Source of the DNA: Pseudomonas viridiflava
GTDB taxonomy: Bacteria; Pseudomonadota; Gammaproteobacteria; Pseudomonadales; Pseudomonadaceae
Length of the DNA: 64,000 nt
NCBI RefSeq assembly: GCF_001642795.1
Contig: NZ_LKEH01000047.1
Span: 132,285-196,284, forward strand
Reading direction: 5' to 3'
Below, one piece after another: positions 17,890-26,888 of the stretch. A program made the translations under genes and the position numbers. The notes under the pieces were generated by a model. The model worked only from the letters and a program-made list of their open reading frames with translations, made no database searches and had not been told where the DNA came from. The stretch's first letter is position 1, and each line of letters opens with the position of its first letter.

Positions 17890-17910
17890 CAGGGCTGACA
17901 AACGCAAACA

Positions 17911-17938
17911 AAAAGCCCGACTCGACTGTTGGGCTTTT
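17911..17938. terminator. Bidirectional terminator between nadA and bepA
   Basis: Stem AAAAGCCC (17911-17918) pairs with GGGCTTTT (17931-17938), with A and T tracts on both sides, so it can serve either convergent gene. Confidence 0.85.
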
Positions 17939-17966
17939 CGTTTTCGGGACTGATGTTACGGCGCAG

Positions 17967-19400
17967 TCAGTTCATCATTTCCTTGACCATGCGTTCCTGC
18001 TCGATCAGGTCCTTCTGCCGCGCATCGATGCGTGAAGCCAGCTGAAAGTTGTTGGCCGAGCGACGCTTGGCGAAATCGAGTTGCTGAATGGCCTGACGGA
18101 AGTCACCGACCAGCGCGAAGTACTCGGCGCGAGCCTGATGCAGGCCGACCGTGTTGCCATTCAGGCCGCGAGTTTCGGCCACGACATACCAGATGTCCGG
18201 ATCGTCAGGGCGCGTCTTCAGCAACGCCTCAAGGCTTTTTTCGGCTTCGGCGGTGCGATTCTGCTTGAGCAACACGTCGATACGCACATCGTTGAGCGGG
18301 TAGTTGTTCGGGTACAGCGTCAGCATGCGGTCGACCCGTTGCTGCGCGTCGGGCAGGCGGTTGTTGGTGATGTCCAGTTCGATCTGCGTCAGGTTGTAGG
18401 TGATGTCATTCGGTGATTTCTCCAGCAGCGGTTTGAGGCTCTCGCGGGCCTCGTTGAGCTGGCCACCCTTGATCTGTGCGATGGCCAAGCCATAGCGCGC
18501 GGCTTCGGATTTCGGGTTTTCAACCAACTGGGCGCGGAAGCGTTTGGCGGCAATGCCGGGTGTTTCCTCATAGATCAACGCAACCCGTGCCCGCATCAGT
18601 TGATACAGCACGCTGTCTTCCTTGCCGCCCGGTTTGGCCTGTTCGGCGCGGTTACGGGTGTCGGCAATCCGCGATTCGCTGACCGGGTGAGTCAGCAGAA
18701 ACTCAGGTGGCCTGGCATCGAACCGATACTGACGCATCAGGCGCTCGAACATGGTCGGCATGTTGCGCGGGTCATAACCGGCCTTTTCCAGGTTGAGGAT
18801 GCCGATACGGTCGGCCTCCTGCTCGTTCTGGCGTGAAAAACGACGCTGTTCCTGGATGGCGGCAGCCTGGGAGCCGGCGATGGCGGCGATGCCTGCGTCA
18901 CCGGCACCGGCGGCAGCCATCACGATACCGGCCAGCATGGCGGCCATGACCGGCACCTGCATGCGCTGCTGTGCTTCGATGCCTCGGGCAAAGTGACGCT
19001 GCGACAAGTGGGCGAGTTCGTGAGCGAGCACCGAAGCGTATTCGCCTTCGGTCTGGGCATTGAGAAACAGACCGCCGTTGACGCCGATGATCCCGCCGGG
19101 TGCGGCGAAGGCGTTCAATTGGGGGCTGTTGATCAGAATGAATTCGAGGCGCCGGTCCTGGACCTGGCTGGTTTCGGCCAGACGATAGACCGTCGTCTCG
19201 ACGTAATCCTTGAGCTGAGGGTCCGACAGTTGGCTGACTTGGCCACGCAGCAGGCCCAGCCAGGCACGGCCCAGTTTGTGTTCCTGCTCGGGAGAAACGA
19301 TGGAAGAACTCGCGTCGCCAAGGGATGGCAGGTCATCGGCCATGCTCGGTACGGAAAACAGGCAGGCGAGCGTGAGCAGTGTAGGACGCAAAAAATTCAT
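17967..19400 (-). CDS. bepA: BepA-like M48 metalloprotease with TPR repeats
   Basis: A 477-residue periplasmic protease/chaperone that monitors assembly of outer-membrane beta-barrel proteins and LptD. The signal peptide is residues 1-21 (cleavage after SMA). The zinc motif HELAH is at 127-131, and the third ligand lies in NEQEADRIG. AAPGGIIGVNGG is the conserved strand before the active site. The C-terminal part from about 300 on consists of TPR-like repeats. It is convergent with nadA and divergent from the TusA-like gene. Confidence 0.9.
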   Translation of the reverse strand: MNFLRPTLLTLACLFSVPSMADDLPSLGDASSSIVSPEQEHKLGRAWLGLLRGQVSQLSDPQLKDYVETTVYRLAETSQVQDRRLEFILINSPQLNAFAAPGGIIGVNGGLFLNAQTEGEYASVLAHELAHLSQRHFARGIEAQQRMQVPVMAAMLAGIVMAAAGAGDAGIAAIAGSQAAAIQEQRRFSRQNEQEADRIGILNLEKAGYDPRNMPTMFERLMRQYRFDARPPEFLLTHPVSESRIADTRNRAEQAKPGGKEDSVLYQLMRARVALIYEETPGIAAKRFRAQLVENPKSEAARYGLAIAQIKGGQLNEARESLKPLLEKSPNDITYNLTQIELDITNNRLPDAQQRVDRMLTLYPNNYPLNDVRIDVLLKQNRTAEAEKSLEALLKTRPDDPDIWYVVAETRGLNGNTVGLHQARAEYFALVGDFRQAIQQLDFAKRRSANNFQLASRIDARQKDLIEQERMVKEMMN

Positions 19401-19540
19401 GCACGGAGCTCTTTTCTGAAGAGCCTGTACTGTAGCTGGCTAAATGGCGTGCTGACCAGAGTGAGGTATTCTTGCTGGCTGGCCAGCGATGCCTTTCGCA
19501 GCCTGCTTTGTAATTCGATGTGTCTGCCAGGAGAGAAACG

Positions 19541-19792
19541 ATGTCTGACCCAGTAGCGCGCCCCGAGGCGTGTGACGCCGAGCTTGATGCGAGCGGGCTC
19601 AACTGTCCGTTGCCCCTGCTCAAGGCCAAGATGGAGCTCAACCGTCTGGCCAGCGGTGCCGTGCTGAAGGTCATCGCGACCGACGCCGGTTCCCAACGTG
19701 ATTTCCGTACGTTTGCCCGACTGGCTGGCCATGAACTTGTGCATGAAGAAGTGGAGGCGGGTGTCTATCGTTACTGGCTGCGCAAAGCCTGA
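19541..19792 (+). CDS. TusA-family sulfurtransferase
   Basis: An 83-residue SirA/TusA-fold protein with the signature LDASGLNCPLPLLKAKMEL, in which Cys22 would carry the persulfide. AGGAGAG upstream supports this start. It is about the length of TusA but may serve a different sulfur-relay partner. It is followed 30 bp later by the AI-2E family transporter gene, so they are probably cotranscribed. Confidence 0.9.
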   Translation: MSDPVARPEACDAELDASGLNCPLPLLKAKMELNRLASGAVLKVIATDAGSQRDFRTFARLAGHELVHEEVEAGVYRYWLRKA

Positions 19793-19822
19793 TTGCCGCG
19801 ATTTTTCTGAAAAGGATGTTTG

Positions 19823-20893
19823 ATGTTCAATGTGCTTCGCGGTTGGGTGCAGCGCTACTTCTCTGATGAAGAAGCCGTGGTGCTGGCCGTTCTGTTGTTT
19901 CTGGCGTTTACCCTGGTGCTCACGTTAGGCGGCATGCTGGCACCGGTTCTGGCCGGGCTGGTGCTGGCGTTCCTGATGCAGGGCGTGGTCAATTTTCTGG
20001 AGCGCTTTCGCATTCCGGAGGTGGCAGCAGTAGGGTTCGTGTTCGCCTTGTTCATCGGCGCACTGCTGGTGTTCCTGCTGGTGCTGGTGCCACTGCTCTG
20101 GCACCAGCTCATTACGCTGTTCAACGAACTGCCGGGCATGCTCGCGAAATGGCAGTCCCTGCTGCTATTGCTACCGGAGCGCTATCCGCACCTGGTGTCC
20201 GACGAGCAGGTACTGCAGGCCATCGAGGTGGCGCGCGGCGAGATCGGCAAGTTCGGACAGCTGGCAGTCACCTTGTCCCTGTCGAGTCTGCCGCTGGTGG
20301 TCAACCTGATGATCTATCTGGTGCTGGTGCCGATTCTGGTGTTCTTCTTTCTCAAGGACCGCCGCATGATCGGGCGTTGGGCGCGGGGTTATCTGCCGCG
20401 CGAGCGGGCGCTGCTCAATCGCGTTGCTGAAGAAATGAATCGCCAGATCGCCAACTATATCCGTGGCAAGGTGATCGAGATCTTCATCTGTGGCGGCGTG
20501 ACCTACATCGCGTTTGTCGCGCTGGGGCTCAATTACGCCGCGCTGCTGGCGATGCTGGTCGGTATTTCAGTGGTCGTGCCTTATGTGGGCGCGGTGGTGG
20601 TGACCGTGCCTGTTGCGCTGATCGGCCTGTTTCAGTGGGGCTGGGGCGATCAATTCATCTACCTGATGATGGTGCACGGCATCATTCAGGCGCTGGATGG
20701 CAACGTGTTGGTGCCGCTGCTGTTCTCCGAGGCGGTCAACCTGCATCCGGTCGCAATCATCTGCGCCGTATTGCTGTTCGGCGGTTTGTGGGGTTTCTGG
20801 GGGATTTTCTTCGCGATTCCGCTGGCCACCCTGTTCAAGGCCGTCCTCGATGCCTGGCCGCGCAATGAGCCGACGGTGGCGCCATTGCTGTAG
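19823..20893 (+). CDS. AI-2E family (PerM-like) transporter
   Basis: A 356-residue inner-membrane protein with about seven to eight hydrophobic segments. The C-terminal region with VPYVGAVVV and HGIIQALDGNVLVPLLF is the family signature. Members move small solutes or ions; AI-2 export is proven only for a few. The ATG at 19823, preceded by AAAAGGA, is preferred over the TTG three bases earlier. It lies downstream of a TusA-like gene. Confidence 0.88.
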   Translation: MFNVLRGWVQRYFSDEEAVVLAVLLFLAFTLVLTLGGMLAPVLAGLVLAFLMQGVVNFLERFRIPEVAAVGFVFALFIGALLVFLLVLVPLLWHQLITLFNELPGMLAKWQSLLLLLPERYPHLVSDEQVLQAIEVARGEIGKFGQLAVTLSLSSLPLVVNLMIYLVLVPILVFFFLKDRRMIGRWARGYLPRERALLNRVAEEMNRQIANYIRGKVIEIFICGGVTYIAFVALGLNYAALLAMLVGISVVVPYVGAVVVTVPVALIGLFQWGWGDQFIYLMMVHGIIQALDGNVLVPLLFSEAVNLHPVAIICAVLLFGGLWGFWGIFFAIPLATLFKAVLDAWPRNEPTVAPLL

Positions 20894-20944
20894 CGTCGGG
20901 CGAAGGTCGCTGCGGTGCATTGCGCGCCGCAGCGATGTGTCACA

Positions 20945-21418
20945 TCAGGCCTTGTTCAGGGCTTCAGCCTGGGCCAGCACTTCGGCCACGTGGCCCGGCA
21001 CTTTCACACCACGCCATTCCTGACGCAGCACGCCTTCCTTGTCGATCAGGAAGGTGCTGCGATCAACGCCAAGGTATTCCTTGCCGTACAGCTTCTTGAG
21101 CTTGATCACGTCGAACAGCTTGCAGACCGCCTCGTCCTTGTCCGAAATCAGCTCGAACGGGAACGATTGCTTGGCCTTGAAGTTTTCGTGGGTCTTCAGG
21201 CTGTCGCGGGACACGCCCAGTACGACGGTGTTGGCGGCCTGGAACTGCGCGATGTGATCGCGAAAGTCCTGGCCCTGCGTGGTGCAGCCCGGCGTGTTGT
21301 CTTTCGGATAGAAATAGATCACCACCTGCTGGCCCTTGAGCTCTGACAGGGTGACGGTCTGGCCGCTGGTGGCGGCTGCCTGGAAGTCGGGAACGGATTG
21401 ATCTACTGCAACGGCCAT
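20945..21418 (-). CDS. bcp: Thiol peroxidase Bcp (PrxQ-type peroxiredoxin)
   Basis: A 157-residue peroxiredoxin reducing hydroperoxides with thioredoxin. The peroxidatic Cys45 stands in PKDNTPGCTTQGQDFRD. The second cysteine five residues later, found in many Bcp proteins, is Gln50 here, so this is the 1-Cys-like variant. The start is 9 bp after the gcvR stop, indicating a two-gene transcript. Confidence 0.95.
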   Translation of the reverse strand: MAVAVDQSVPDFQAAATSGQTVTLSELKGQQVVIYFYPKDNTPGCTTQGQDFRDHIAQFQAANTVVLGVSRDSLKTHENFKAKQSFPFELISDKDEAVCKLFDVIKLKKLYGKEYLGVDRSTFLIDKEGVLRQEWRGVKVPGHVAEVLAQAEALNKA

Positions 21419-21427
21419 GAGGATTCC

Positions 21428-21991
21428 TTACATCGGGGCTTGTGGGCGCCAGGGTTCGATCAGCGCGTCGAGATTCAGTGCGTCGGCAAAATCGAGGAAC
21501 TGATCACGCAGCCAGCTGATTTGCGTGCCGGCAGGCAGCGTGACGGTGAAGGTGGCATTGAGCATGGTGCCGCCTGTCTGCGGGGCCTGGTAGGTGTCGC
21601 AGATCAGGTTTTCCAGTTCGACGTTATGGTCGATGAAGAACTGGCACAGCTCGTTGATGATGTCCGGGCGGTACGCCGAGCTGACGTAGGCCACGTAGGG
21701 CAGGGCTTCCGGGCGGCTCTCGGAGGTGGCACTGCGCACGACGCTGATCGTGAACGCATGCTTCTTGGCAAGGCCCGGCAGGCCGGTCTCCAGGCGCGCC
21801 AGGGCATCCCAGCTGCCTGCAACCTGAAGGATCAGTGCGCTGCACTCGCCGTGGCGGGTCAGGCGCGAGGTAACCACCGAGCAGCGATTTTCATGGCTGG
21901 CTCGGCACAGGACGTTGGTCAGCTCCATGGGGTTTGCGCCAAGGGCACTGATGACAAGGAATTGTTCGCGAACTGTGGGGGTGGACGACAT
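21428..21991 (-). CDS. gcvR: Glycine cleavage system regulatory protein GcvR
   Basis: A 187-residue protein made of two ACT domains (about 8-85 and 95-175). In enterobacteria GcvR binds GcvA to repress the glycine cleavage operon. The placement immediately before bcp and divergent from dapA is standard in pseudomonads. Length is normal. Confidence 0.9.
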   Translation of the reverse strand: MSSTPTVREQFLVISALGANPMELTNVLCRASHENRCSVVTSRLTRHGECSALILQVAGSWDALARLETGLPGLAKKHAFTISVVRSATSESRPEALPYVAYVSSAYRPDIINELCQFFIDHNVELENLICDTYQAPQTGGTMLNATFTVTLPAGTQISWLRDQFLDFADALNLDALIEPWRPQAPM

Positions 21992-22316
21992 GCAGCATTC
22001 CTAGACGATGAGCGGTCGGTACTTTTTTGGTCTTGCGGGGCTTTTTCGACAATCGAGAGCGCGAGACACCGACCTGAGCCCCGGTGCGTCTGGCGTGCAT
22101 GGCCTGGCCATGGCTGGGCTGGAACGCGCTGGGGCGGGGCTTCTGGCGACAAATTCGACCGATTGAGCGAGGTGCGCAGGTGACCAGTACCGATCAAAGG
22201 ACGAAGGGTAGCGAAAACCATCGCTCAGGGGAATGCTCAGAGCGCGGTACTTCGCTTGTACAAGCATGATAGCGCCAGTACCATTACGGCTCTCTTTTTC
22301 CGGCAGGAGCGGTTGC
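21992..22316. other. gcvR-dapA divergent intergenic region
   Basis: A 325-bp region containing the promoters of gcvR-bcp (minus) and the dapA-bamC-MBL-purC run (plus). No gene is supported. It includes a 12-bp palindrome described separately. Confidence 0.6.
22254..22265. promoter_or_regulatory. 12-bp palindrome in the dapA upstream region
   Basis: GCTTGTACAAGC is a perfect palindrome 52 bp upstream of the dapA start, next to a CATGAT sequence that could be a -10 box. An operator role is inference. Confidence 0.35.
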
Positions 22317-23195
22317 ATGATTGCGGGCAGTATGGTGGCACTGGTCACACCCATGGATGCACAAGGTCGTCTGGACTGGGACAGCCTGAGCAAACTGGTG
22401 GACTTCCACTTGCAAGAGGGCACCAACGCCATTGTTGCCGTCGGCACCACAGGCGAGTCGGCGACGCTTGATGTGAACGAACACATCGAAGTCATCCGTC
22501 GCGTGGTCGATCAGGTGGCTGGACGCATTCCGGTGATTGCCGGCACAGGCGCCAATTCGACGCGTGAAGCGGTCGAACTGACCACCAACGCCAAGACCGC
22601 AGGTGCCGACGCGTGCCTGCTGGTGACGCCTTACTACAACAAGCCGACCCAGGAAGGGCTGTTCCAGCATTTCAGCCATATCGCCAATGCGGTCGACATT
22701 CCGCAGATTCTCTACAACGTGCCGGGCCGTACTGCCTGCGACATGCTGCCAGAGACCGTTGTGCGCCTGTCTGCCGTGAAGAACATCATCGGCATCAAGG
22801 AAGCCACCGGTAACCTGCAGCGCGCCCGTGACATCCTTGCAGGCGTCAGCAGCGACTTCCTGGTCTACTCCGGCGACGACGCCACTGCCGTCGAATTGAT
22901 GCTGCTGGGTGGAAAGGGCAATATCTCCGTCACCGCCAACGTTGCACCGCGCGCCATGAGCGATCTGTGCGCTGCGGCCATGCGTGGCGATGCCGAAGCG
23001 GCCCGTGCGATCCACGAAAAGCTGATGCCGCTCAACAACACACTGTTTATCGAATCCAACCCTATCCCCGTGAAGTGGGCGTTGCATGAAATGGGTCTGA
23101 TGCCGGACGGTATCCGTCTGCCGCTCACCTGGCTCAGCGAAGCCTGTCACGAACCGCTGCGACAGGCCATGCGCCAGTCCGGCGTCCTGGTTTAA
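22317..23195 (+). CDS. dapA: 4-hydroxy-tetrahydrodipicolinate synthase
   Basis: A 292-residue enzyme condensing pyruvate and aspartate semialdehyde in lysine and diaminopimelate synthesis. GTTGES is the conserved loop, YYNKPTQEG and YNVPGRT carry the active-site tyrosines and arginine, and IGIKEAT holds the Schiff-base lysine. The start MIAGSMVAL has AGGAG upstream. bamC follows by 18 bp, the usual dapA-bamC arrangement. Confidence 0.97.
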   Translation: MIAGSMVALVTPMDAQGRLDWDSLSKLVDFHLQEGTNAIVAVGTTGESATLDVNEHIEVIRRVVDQVAGRIPVIAGTGANSTREAVELTTNAKTAGADACLLVTPYYNKPTQEGLFQHFSHIANAVDIPQILYNVPGRTACDMLPETVVRLSAVKNIIGIKEATGNLQRARDILAGVSSDFLVYSGDDATAVELMLLGGKGNISVTANVAPRAMSDLCAAAMRGDAEAARAIHEKLMPLNNTLFIESNPIPVKWALHEMGLMPDGIRLPLTWLSEACHEPLRQAMRQSGVLV

Positions 23196-23213
23196 TTGAG
23201 GAAGTACTACGCA

Positions 23214-24332
23214 ATGAAGCGATTGGCCGGACTTTCTGCACTTGCCTTGATTATCTCCAGCACCAGCGGTTGCGGTTGGCTCTGGGGCGAAGACGGTTAT
23301 TTCCGTGATCGCGGCAGTGATTACCTTCAAGCGTCCCAGACAGCACCGATGCAGGTGCCTGCCGACGTCTCCGGCGTCAAGCGCCTTGACCCGCTGCTGC
23401 CGATCCCGCGCAACGTCGCCGACAGCACGCAGAAGGACGGTGAATACGTCGTTCCGCGTCCGTTGCCGCTGGGAACCGCCTCCGAGTCCAGCGACTTCAG
23501 TCTGCAGAAGAGCGGCGACGCTCACTGGATTCTGGCTCAGCGCCAGCCTGCCGAAGTCTGGCCGGTTGCCCACCAATACTTCGAAGACAACGGTTTCCGC
23601 ATCGCTGAAGAGCGTCCGCAGACCGGTGAATTCAGCTCCTCCTGGCAGCGCCTCGACGAACTGTCCGCTTCAGTGGCCAAGCGCCTGACTGCAAGTGGCG
23701 TGTCGGCCGACTCGGAAACCCGCGTGCGGGTCCGTATCGAACCGGGCGTACAGCGCAATACCAGTGAAGTCTATGTGGTCAGCGTAGAACGCCCTGCAGG
23801 CAGCACTTCTGATGTGGCGTTCCCGAATCGCACCACCAACCTGGGTCTGGATGCAGCGCTGACCGACGATCTGCTGGCCAGCATGAGCCGCAACGCCGAG
23901 AAGGGCGGTTCCATCTCCCTGCTGGCAGCGCGTGACTTCGACACCCCGAGCCGTGTCGCCCTGAGCGAAGACGGCAGCGGCAACCCGGTCCTGAACCTGG
24001 GTGCCGATCTGGATCGTGCATGGTCGAGTGTCGGCCGTGCGCTGGATCAGGGTGACTGGCGTGTCGAAGACATCAACCGCAGCCTGGGCCTGTACTACAT
24101 CAACCTCGCAGAGAAGGCCCAGAAGCCTGAAAACGAGCCTGGCTTCTTCGGCCGCATGTTCGGCAGCAAGAGCAGCAAGGAAGAGATCGATGCACGTGCC
24201 GAGCGCTATCAGGTTCGCCTGAGCAAGGTGGGTGACAACGTTCAGGTCACGGTCGAGAAGAACATCAATACCGTTGCGCCGGCAGATGTCGCCCGCCGCG
24301 TATTGAGCGTTATTCAAGACAACCTGGGTTAA
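23214..24332 (+). CDS. bamC: Outer membrane assembly lipoprotein BamC
   Basis: A 372-residue lipoprotein subunit of the BAM complex, formerly NlpB. The signal peptide ends in STSGC, with lipidation at Cys20. Two helix-grip domains follow (about 100-210 and 225-370). The ATG at 23214 is chosen over the TTG at 23196. It is cotranscribed with dapA and the downstream hydrolase, whose start codon follows the bamC stop directly. Confidence 0.95.
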   Translation: MKRLAGLSALALIISSTSGCGWLWGEDGYFRDRGSDYLQASQTAPMQVPADVSGVKRLDPLLPIPRNVADSTQKDGEYVVPRPLPLGTASESSDFSLQKSGDAHWILAQRQPAEVWPVAHQYFEDNGFRIAEERPQTGEFSSSWQRLDELSASVAKRLTASGVSADSETRVRVRIEPGVQRNTSEVYVVSVERPAGSTSDVAFPNRTTNLGLDAALTDDLLASMSRNAEKGGSISLLAARDFDTPSRVALSEDGSGNPVLNLGADLDRAWSSVGRALDQGDWRVEDINRSLGLYYINLAEKAQKPENEPGFFGRMFGSKSSKEEIDARAERYQVRLSKVGDNVQVTVEKNINTVAPADVARRVLSVIQDNLG

Positions 24333-25091
24333 GTGCGCTTCGCGGTTCTGGGCAGCGGCAGCCGTGGCAACGGCACGCTGGTCGCAAGCAACGATACGTA
24401 CGTGCTGGTCGATTGCGGTTTCTCCCTGCGGGAAACCGAGCGACGCCTGGCTCGCCTAGGTGTCGCGGGCGAGCAACTGAGCGCGATTCTGGTGACCCAC
24501 GAACATGCCGATCACGTGCATGGCGTGGGTTTGCTGTCTCGGCGTTACAATTTGCCGGTGTACCTCAGTGGCGGCACCTTGCGCGGGATGCGCAAGCCGG
24601 TCGAGGCGGCCGGATTGCTCACAGGTGGCGAGCGATTGCAGGTCGGCGCGCTGGACATCGATGTGGTGTCCGTCTCGCACGATGCGCTCGAACCCACGCA
24701 ATTCGTCTTCAATGACGGTCGACGCCGCTTTGGCCTGTTGACCGATCTGGGGTCGTATTGCCCGAACGTGCTGCAGCGTTATCACGGCCTGGATGCCTTG
24801 ATGATCGAAGCCAACCACTGCCGCGACATGCTTGCCCGAGGCCATTACCCGGTCTTTCTCAAGCAGCGTGTAGGCTGTGAAACGGGACATTTGAACAACC
24901 ATCAGGCCGCCAACCTGGTGAGCGAACTGGGATGGCAAAGCTTGCAGCACCTCGTGCTGGCTCATCTCAGCAGCAAGAACAACCTGCCGCATCTGGCCCG
25001 GCAATGTTTTGTCGACACCCTTGGGTGCGACCCGGACTGGCTGCAACTGGCCGATCAAGATTCAGGGCTCGACTGGCGACACATCGCCTAG
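24333..25091 (+). CDS. MBL-fold metallo-hydrolase (YycJ-like)
   Basis: A 252-residue metallo-beta-lactamase-fold enzyme with the metal motif THEHADHVHG and a later LAHLSSKNN. It resembles YycJ/WalJ-type single-domain exonucleases. The GTG start abuts the bamC TAA, and purC follows 28 bp later. The function within the dapA-bamC-purC run is not established. Confidence 0.88.
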   Translation: MRFAVLGSGSRGNGTLVASNDTYVLVDCGFSLRETERRLARLGVAGEQLSAILVTHEHADHVHGVGLLSRRYNLPVYLSGGTLRGMRKPVEAAGLLTGGERLQVGALDIDVVSVSHDALEPTQFVFNDGRRRFGLLTDLGSYCPNVLQRYHGLDALMIEANHCRDMLARGHYPVFLKQRVGCETGHLNNHQAANLVSELGWQSLQHLVLAHLSSKNNLPHLARQCFVDTLGCDPDWLQLADQDSGLDWRHIA

Positions 25092-25119
25092 CCCAACTAC
25101 TTAGCAAGCGGAGCCCATC

Positions 25120-25830
25120 ATGGAAAAACGTGAAGAACTCTACCGCGGCAAAGCCAAATCGGTTTACAAGACCGACGACGCTGACCGCTTGATCCTGCTG
25201 TTCCGTAATGACACCTCGGCGTTCGACGGCAAGCGCATCGAACAGCTGGACCGCAAAGGCATGGTGAACAACAAGTTCAACGCCTTCATCATGCAGAAGC
25301 TGGAAGAAGCGGGCGTTCCGACCCAATTCGACAAGCTGCTGGGCGACAACGAGTGCCTGGTCAAGAAACTGGACATGATCCCGGTCGAGTGCGTCGTGCG
25401 TAACTACGCCGCAGGCAGCCTGGTCAAGCGTCTGGGCATCGAAGAGGGTACAAAGCTCGATCCGTACACCTTCGAACTGTTCCTCAAGGACGACGCCAAG
25501 GGCGACCCGTTCATCAACGAATCCCACGTTGTGGCATTCGGTTGGGGCACCGCCGAGCAACTGGTCCGCATGAAAGAGCTGTCGCTCAAGGTCAACGAAG
25601 TTCTGAAGAAGCTGTTCGACGACGCAGGCCTGCTGCTGGTCGACTTCAAGCTTGAATTCGGTGTGTTCCACGGCGAAATCGTTCTGGGCGACGAATTCAG
25701 CCCCGATGGCTGCCGCCTGTGGGACAAGGACACACGCAAGAAAATGGACAAGGACCGCTTCCGCCAGGGCCTCGGTGATGTCATCGAAGCCTACGAAGAA
25801 GTCGCCAACCGTCTGGGCGTACCGCTTTAA
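25120..25830 (+). CDS. purC: SAICAR synthetase
   Basis: A 236-residue enzyme of purine biosynthesis joining aspartate to CAIR with ATP. YRGKAKSVY, the glycine-rich N-terminal motif, VECVVRNYAAGS and DFKLEFG are family signatures. It is last in the dapA-bamC-MBL-purC series and followed by tRNA-Ser. Confidence 0.97.
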   Translation: MEKREELYRGKAKSVYKTDDADRLILLFRNDTSAFDGKRIEQLDRKGMVNNKFNAFIMQKLEEAGVPTQFDKLLGDNECLVKKLDMIPVECVVRNYAAGSLVKRLGIEEGTKLDPYTFELFLKDDAKGDPFINESHVVAFGWGTAEQLVRMKELSLKVNEVLKKLFDDAGLLLVDFKLEFGVFHGEIVLGDEFSPDGCRLWDKDTRKKMDKDRFRQGLGDVIEAYEEVANRLGVPL

Positions 25831-25883
25831 GCTGCAAAAACGACGCAAGCGTTTGATAGCACGAAAAAAAATGGCCTTAGGGC

Positions 25884-25912
25884 TTCGCGTTACGTCTCGA
25901 TGCTGTTATGAT
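25884..25912 (+). promoter_or_regulatory. Putative tRNA-Ser promoter
   Basis: TATGAT (25907-25912) makes a good -10 box with a weak -35 (TTCGCG) 17 bp upstream. The GC-rich stretch before the tRNA resembles the discriminator of growth-rate-controlled stable-RNA promoters. Confidence 0.45.
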
Positions 25913-25922
25913 GCGCGCCGTT

Positions 25923-26012
25923 GGAGAGATGCCAGAGTGGCCGAATGGGACGGATTCGAAATCCGTTGTACCTTCACCGGTACCTAGGGTTCGAATCCCT
26001 ATCTCTCCGCCA
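25923..26012 (+). tRNA. tRNA-Ser (anticodon CGA)
   Basis: The acceptor stem GGAGAGA pairs with TCTCTCC, followed by G and an encoded CCA. The anticodon arm ACGGA/TCCGT encloses loop TTCGAAA, giving CGA at 25957-25959. A long variable arm is present as in all tRNA-Ser, and the T arm contains GGTTCGAATCC. Its 3' end serves as attachment site for the adjacent element. Confidence 0.97.
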
Positions 26013-26013
26013 T
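25996..26013 (+). repeat. Left attachment-site direct repeat (tRNA 3' end)
   Basis: TCCCTATCTCTCCGCCAT, the last 17 bases of tRNA-Ser plus one, is repeated exactly at 29105-29122. This is the expected product of site-specific integration at the tRNA 3' end. Confidence 0.9.
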
Positions 26014-26065
26014 TATTAAAAGCCCTTGTAAATCAATGAGTTACAAGGCAGAAAAACGGTAATTA

Positions 26066-26085
26066 TGTAGCAAAATTCTGTAGCA
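26066..26085 (+). repeat. Left pair of TGTAGCA arm-type motifs
   Basis: TGTAGCA occurs at 26066-26072 and 26079-26085, a 13-bp period, about 53 bp inside the left repeat. The same spacing is found at the right end. Confidence 0.65.
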
Positions 26086-26241
26086 GTGCCTTTGAAGGCG
26101 GTGGAACAGAAAAAGCCTACAGATTGCCGTTTTTTTTCGCCCGCCTTTTTTCTGGGTTGCCTCTCAGTCGCTGAATCACTTTACCTTGCCCTTGGGGTGG
26201 CCTTTGGATAGCATCGGGGCTTATCACAAGGATGTTTGACT

Positions 26242-26865
26242 ATGCTTACTCGCTCGTTCAAAGAAACGGTCAGGTCCGTGGTTGAGGCTTCTCAGCAGCC
26301 TCTGACACCGCAAGAGATCAAAGAGGTCGTAAAGGCCCAATATCCAGAATTCCATGGTACGCCTTCACACCTTCGCAACGTTGAGCGGGGCCACTACACG
26401 ACCCTAGATCATGCCCTGTTAGCTCAGATTTATGGCGTGGTGAAGACCAATGATGAGTTCTTCTGTGACGACTCAACTAAACCTTACAAGGTATCGCTGA
26501 CCACTGGCGAGCTTGCTGAAGATGCATCTGAGCTAGAAGACTTTGACGTATCCATCGGCAACGTTTACGTGTTGAAAACAGGAACCTATACTCAGCAGGG
26601 TCGCGAGATCATCAAAATAGGTTTCACATCTCAAGCTATAGAAAAGCGAATTTTGCAACTCTACACAACTGGTGTGCCTTTCGAGTTCTCTGTTCATAAA
26701 GTTTACTCAACTCGGAATTTTATTGAGCTTGAGCAAGCGCTGCACAAATTGCTAATAGACTTTAGAATCAATAAGTCTCGAGAGTTTTTTACTGATGATG
26801 CTCTTCCATTTATTGATGGAGTAGTCGAAATTCACAGGTTGATTCAGGCGGAAGCTAAGCAGTAG
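26242..26865 (+). CDS. HARE-HTH-like / GIY-YIG (T5orf172-type) protein
   Basis: A 207-residue cargo protein, first of four island genes. Residues about 4-85 resemble a HARE-type winged helix, a DNA- or modified-base-binding module found with restriction enzymes and chromatin proteins. Residues about 100-200 resemble a T5orf172/GIY-YIG nuclease: VYVLKTG and IIKIGFTS for the paired GIY/YIG strands, an arginine in EKRILQLY, an ELEQALH helix and a glutamate in REFFTDD. The key positions seem intact, so it is likely an active DNA nuclease (inference). AAGGA lies 9 bases before the ATG; a TTG two codons earlier is possible. The next gene begins 23 bp later. Confidence 0.7.
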   Translation: MLTRSFKETVRSVVEASQQPLTPQEIKEVVKAQYPEFHGTPSHLRNVERGHYTTLDHALLAQIYGVVKTNDEFFCDDSTKPYKVSLTTGELAEDASELEDFDVSIGNVYVLKTGTYTQQGREIIKIGFTSQAIEKRILQLYTTGVPFEFSVHKVYSTRNFIELEQALHKLLIDFRINKSREFFTDDALPFIDGVVEIHRLIQAEAKQ

Positions 26866-26888
26866 TGTTTTGTGATAAGGAGTTTGAA

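Noticed and set aside
22284..23576. A 430-codon open frame antisense to dapA and bamC
   Set aside because: It spans two certain genes on the other strand and has no recognisable protein features.
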